Source of the DNA: Beijerinckiaceae bacterium
GTDB lineage: Bacteria > Pseudomonadota > Alphaproteobacteria > Rhizobiales > Beijerinckiaceae
NCBI GenBank assembly: GCA_027531565.1
Contig: JAPZSB010000007.1
Span: 310,001-374,000, forward strand
Direction: 5' to 3'
DNA length: 64,000 bases
Part shown: positions 61,814-64,000 of the stretch, one piece after another
Layout: each line of letters opens with the position of its first letter
Numbering within the stretch: position 1 is the stretch's first letter
The notes under the pieces: model-generated
What the model was told of the DNA's origin: nothing
Seen by the model: only the letters and a program-made list of their open reading frames with translations
Database searches by the model: none
Position numbers and translations under genes: made by a program

Positions 61814-64000
61814 ATGCCGATGATCGCGTGGTTTCCTCCTGCGTCGCGTCCGTCCCGACGCTTCGGCCCGTGGGCAAGTCTCGTGCTGCTGGCCGGGCTG
61901 CTCCTTGCCGCTTCGGGCAGCGCCCACGCGCTGGAGGCGATCCGCGTGGTTCCGCAGGCCGAGGCGATCGATCTCCTGCCGGCCGTGCAGGCGCAGGAAT
62001 CCCGCGATGACCGGATCGAGATCCAGACCGCGCGGGATGCCAACGGCATTGTCCGCCGGATCGAGGTGCAGGCCCGTGAGCCCGGCTCGCGCCCGCGCTG
62101 GATCGCCTTCGCGCTGGCCAACGAAACCAACGAGCAGATCGAGCGGCTGCTGGTGGCGCCGCGATTCAAGATGGCGGGTTCCGGCGTCTTCTGGCCCGAT
62201 CTCGCCGCCTCGCGCATCGAGGCCATCACGGCCAGCCATGGCTACCGGCCGGAACGCGAGGAAGCGACCGAGGCCGATCTCTTCCTGATCACGCTGGATC
62301 CCGGCTCGGTCGTCACCTTCGTCGCCGAGCTGCGGGGCAACCGCCTGCCCGAACTGACCCTGTGGGATCCGGATTCCTACAAGGACAAGCTCAATTCGCT
62401 GACGCTTTATCGTGGCATCGTCACCGGAATCGCGGCGCTGCTCGCCATCTTCCTGACGATCGTGCTGGCCCTGCGCGCGGCGCTGATCTTCCCCGCGGCG
62501 GCGGCCCTTGCCTGGGCCGTGCTGGTCTATCTCGGCATCGATTTCGGCTTTGTCGGGCGGTTCTTCGGGGTGCGGCCGGAAATCGAGAACATCTATCGGG
62601 CCGGTGCCGAAGCGGTGCTGGGCGGCACGCTGCTCGTGTTCCTCTTCGCCTATCTCAACCTCAACCGCTGGCATGCGCGCTATGCCCATATCACCGTCGT
62701 CTGGCTGGTGCTGATCGGCGCGCTGATCGCGCTGGCCAGCATCGATCCGGCGGTGGCGGCGGGCATTGCACGAATCTCCATCGCCGCCATCGCGATCATC
62801 GGCTTCGTGCTTGTGCTGTTCCTGGCGCTCCAGCGCTATGACCGCGCCACGATGCTGGTTCCGACCTGGTTCCTGCTGCTGGTCTGGGTGATCGCGGCCG
62901 GCCTCGTGGTGAACGGCCAGATCGTCAATGACATTGCCACGCCGGCTCTGCTCGGCGGGCTGGTGCTGATCGTTCTGCTGATCGGCTTCACCGTGATGCA
63001 GAACGTCTTCACCTCCAGCGCGGTCGCCACCGGCGCCGTGCCGGATGCCGAGCGCAAGGCGCTGGCCTTCGTGGGCGGTGGCGACCTCGTTTTCGACTGG
63101 GATGTGAGCGATGACCATCTCCATGTCAGCCCGGATCTCGAGGCGCATCTCGGCCTCGAACGCGGCGAACTGGAGGGCCGGGCCTCGGCCATGCTGGACG
63201 TGATCCATCATGTCGACCGGGACCGCTACCGCACGATCCTCAATGCGCTGATCGAACAGCGCCGCGGCCGGATCGCGCAGGATCTCCGCCTCGTCGCGCG
63301 GGATGGGTCGGTGCTCTGGTATCGCCTGAAGGCGCGGCCGGTCGTCAACCGGGAGGGCGAGGTGGTCCGCGTCGTCGGCACGCTGACCGACGTGACCTCG
63401 ATCCATCTCGCGCAGGAGCGGCTGCTGCATGATGCGATCCATGACCACCTGACCGGCCTGCCCAATCGCCGGCTGCTGCTGGACCGGCTGGAATCGGCGC
63501 TGGTGGCGATGCGCTCCGCCGGGCCGGCGATGGTCAAGCCCAGCATGATCATCGTCGATGTCGACCGGTTCAAGCAGATCAACGAGCAGATCGGCTTCAA
63601 TGCGGGCGACATGGTGCTGCTGACGATTGCCCGTCGCCTCGCGCGCGTGGTCAAGGCCGGCGATACGCTGGCCCGGCTCGCGGGCGACAGTTTCGGCCTC
63701 GTCGTCGTGTCCGAGCAGGACCCGCAGCGGATCATGGCCCTGGCCGATCTGGTGCGGCGGGCCGTCTCCACGCCGATCACCCATGGCGAGCGGCAGATCT
63801 ACCTGACCGGCTCGGTCGGCATCGCCTTTGTCGATGATGCGACCATGGTGGATCGCGAGGCCTTCGTGCGGAATGCCGAACTCGCGGCGATCCATGCCAA
63901 GCGCACCGGGCGGGACCGGATCGAGGTCTATCGCGCGTCGATGCGTTCGACCCCGCAGGACAAGCTGACCCTCGCCGCCGATCTCCGGCGGGCCATCGAG
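61814..64000 (+). CDS. Membrane PAS-GGDEF-(EAL) protein, degenerate GGDEF, cut by window end
   Basis: The reading frame from ATG 61814 runs open to the end of the window, giving 729 residues. A signal or first helix, a periplasmic domain to about residue 195, and a block of about 7 transmembrane helices to about residue 400 come first. A PAS/PAC domain (about 415-530) follows, then a GGDEF-type domain. Its signature reads RLAGDSFGLV (near residue 621-630, bases about 63674-63703), so GGDEF is AGDSF and cyclase activity is unlikely. The last residues before the end resemble the EAL-domain lead-in. An in-frame ATG at 61820 is also possible. Confidence 0.88.
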   Translation, partial: MPMIAWFPPASRPSRRFGPWASLVLLAGLLLAASGSAHALEAIRVVPQAEAIDLLPAVQAQESRDDRIEIQTARDANGIVRRIEVQAREPGSRPRWIAFALANETNEQIERLLVAPRFKMAGSGVFWPDLAASRIEAITASHGYRPEREEATEADLFLITLDPGSVVTFVAELRGNRLPELTLWDPDSYKDKLNSLTLYRGIVTGIAALLAIFLTIVLALRAALIFPAAAALAWAVLVYLGIDFGFVGRFFGVRPEIENIYRAGAEAVLGGTLLVFLFAYLNLNRWHARYAHITVVWLVLIGALIALASIDPAVAAGIARISIAAIAIIGFVLVLFLALQRYDRATMLVPTWFLLLVWVIAAGLVVNGQIVNDIATPALLGGLVLIVLLIGFTVMQNVFTSSAVATGAVPDAERKALAFVGGGDLVFDWDVSDDHLHVSPDLEAHLGLERGELEGRASAMLDVIHHVDRDRYRTILNALIEQRRGRIAQDLRLVARDGSVLWYRLKARPVVNREGEVVRVVGTLTDVTSIHLAQERLLHDAIHDHLTGLPNRRLLLDRLESALVAMRSAGPAMVKPSMIIVDVDRFKQINEQIGFNAGDMVLLTIARRLARVVKAGDTLARLAGDSFGLVVVSEQDPQRIMALADLVRRAVSTPITHGERQIYLTGSVGIAFVDDATMVDREAFVRNAELAAIHAKRTGRDRIEVYRASMRSTPQDKLTLAADLRRAIE

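Overview
The window is a gene-dense, GC-rich (about two thirds G+C by eye) chromosomal segment of an alphaproteobacterium. Hyphomicrobiales (Rhizobiales) or a close relative is the best guess. The pointers are a CcrM-type DNA methyltransferase, an F0 operon with paired b and b' subunits and no F1 genes beside it, the gene order ctaC-ctaD-ctaB-ctaG-ctaE-DUF983-surf1-thrC, an IalB-family protein, the linkage mutY-DUF721-dsbA-smc, and a GTTC-N7-GTTC LexA box. No rRNA or tRNA gene, CRISPR array or intact IS transposase was recognised.

Layout. 1-6.7 kb: end of a pirin gene, dxs, a DUF2161 protein, an exported superoxide dismutase, tlyA overlapping a TrmA/RlmD-type RNA methyltransferase gene, and an HMCES/YedK protein. 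6.7-11.3 kb: CorA transporter and a minus-strand acyl-CoA operon (SDR, enoyl-CoA hydratase, DmdC-like acyl-CoA dehydrogenase). 11.5-14.8 kb: Sua5, a LysR regulator and an MFS transporter. 15-19.6 kb: glyS and glyQ separated by three unrelated small genes. 19.6-21.4 kb: a 271-bp MITE-like element and three small secreted-protein genes, two of them a tandem duplication. 21.5-26.7 kb: TrmN6-like methyltransferase, polyprenyl diphosphate synthase, DinB, ispE and a large TPR protein. 27-34.3 kb: thioredoxin, ETF-ubiquinone oxidoreductase, family-4 uracil-DNA glycosylase, zinc metallopeptidase, moaB, cytochrome c and a radical SAM gene behind a LexA box. 34.4-42.4 kb: genome maintenance (rnhB, ccrM, mutY, DUF721/DciA-like, dsbA-like, smc). 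42.6-45.3 kb: F0 ATP synthase operon ending in a clear intrinsic terminator. 46-51.6 kb: glycine cleavage operon led by a tandem glycine riboswitch, with an osmC-like gene inside it. 51.6-52.7 kb: lipoprotein and IalB. 53-59.6 kb: aa3-type cytochrome oxidase cluster. 59.6-64 kb: thrC, a GNAT acetyltransferase, and the start of a membrane-bound PAS-GGDEF-EAL protein.

How parts fit together. The acyl-CoA dehydrogenase passes electrons through ETF to ETF-ubiquinone oxidoreductase. These two transcription units, 18 kb apart, carry almost identical 18-bp palindromes at their promoters, which suggests one fatty-acid regulator. dxs, ispE and the polyprenyl synthase belong to isoprenoid and quinone-tail synthesis, and ctaB and the cox genes use products of that pathway. 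glyQ/glyS and the gcv operon both handle glycine. The most unusual items are the shared operator, the two-hairpin MITE-like element, the tandem secreted-protein pair with a truncated first copy, the low-GC tract inside glyS, and the LexA box before the radical SAM gene.
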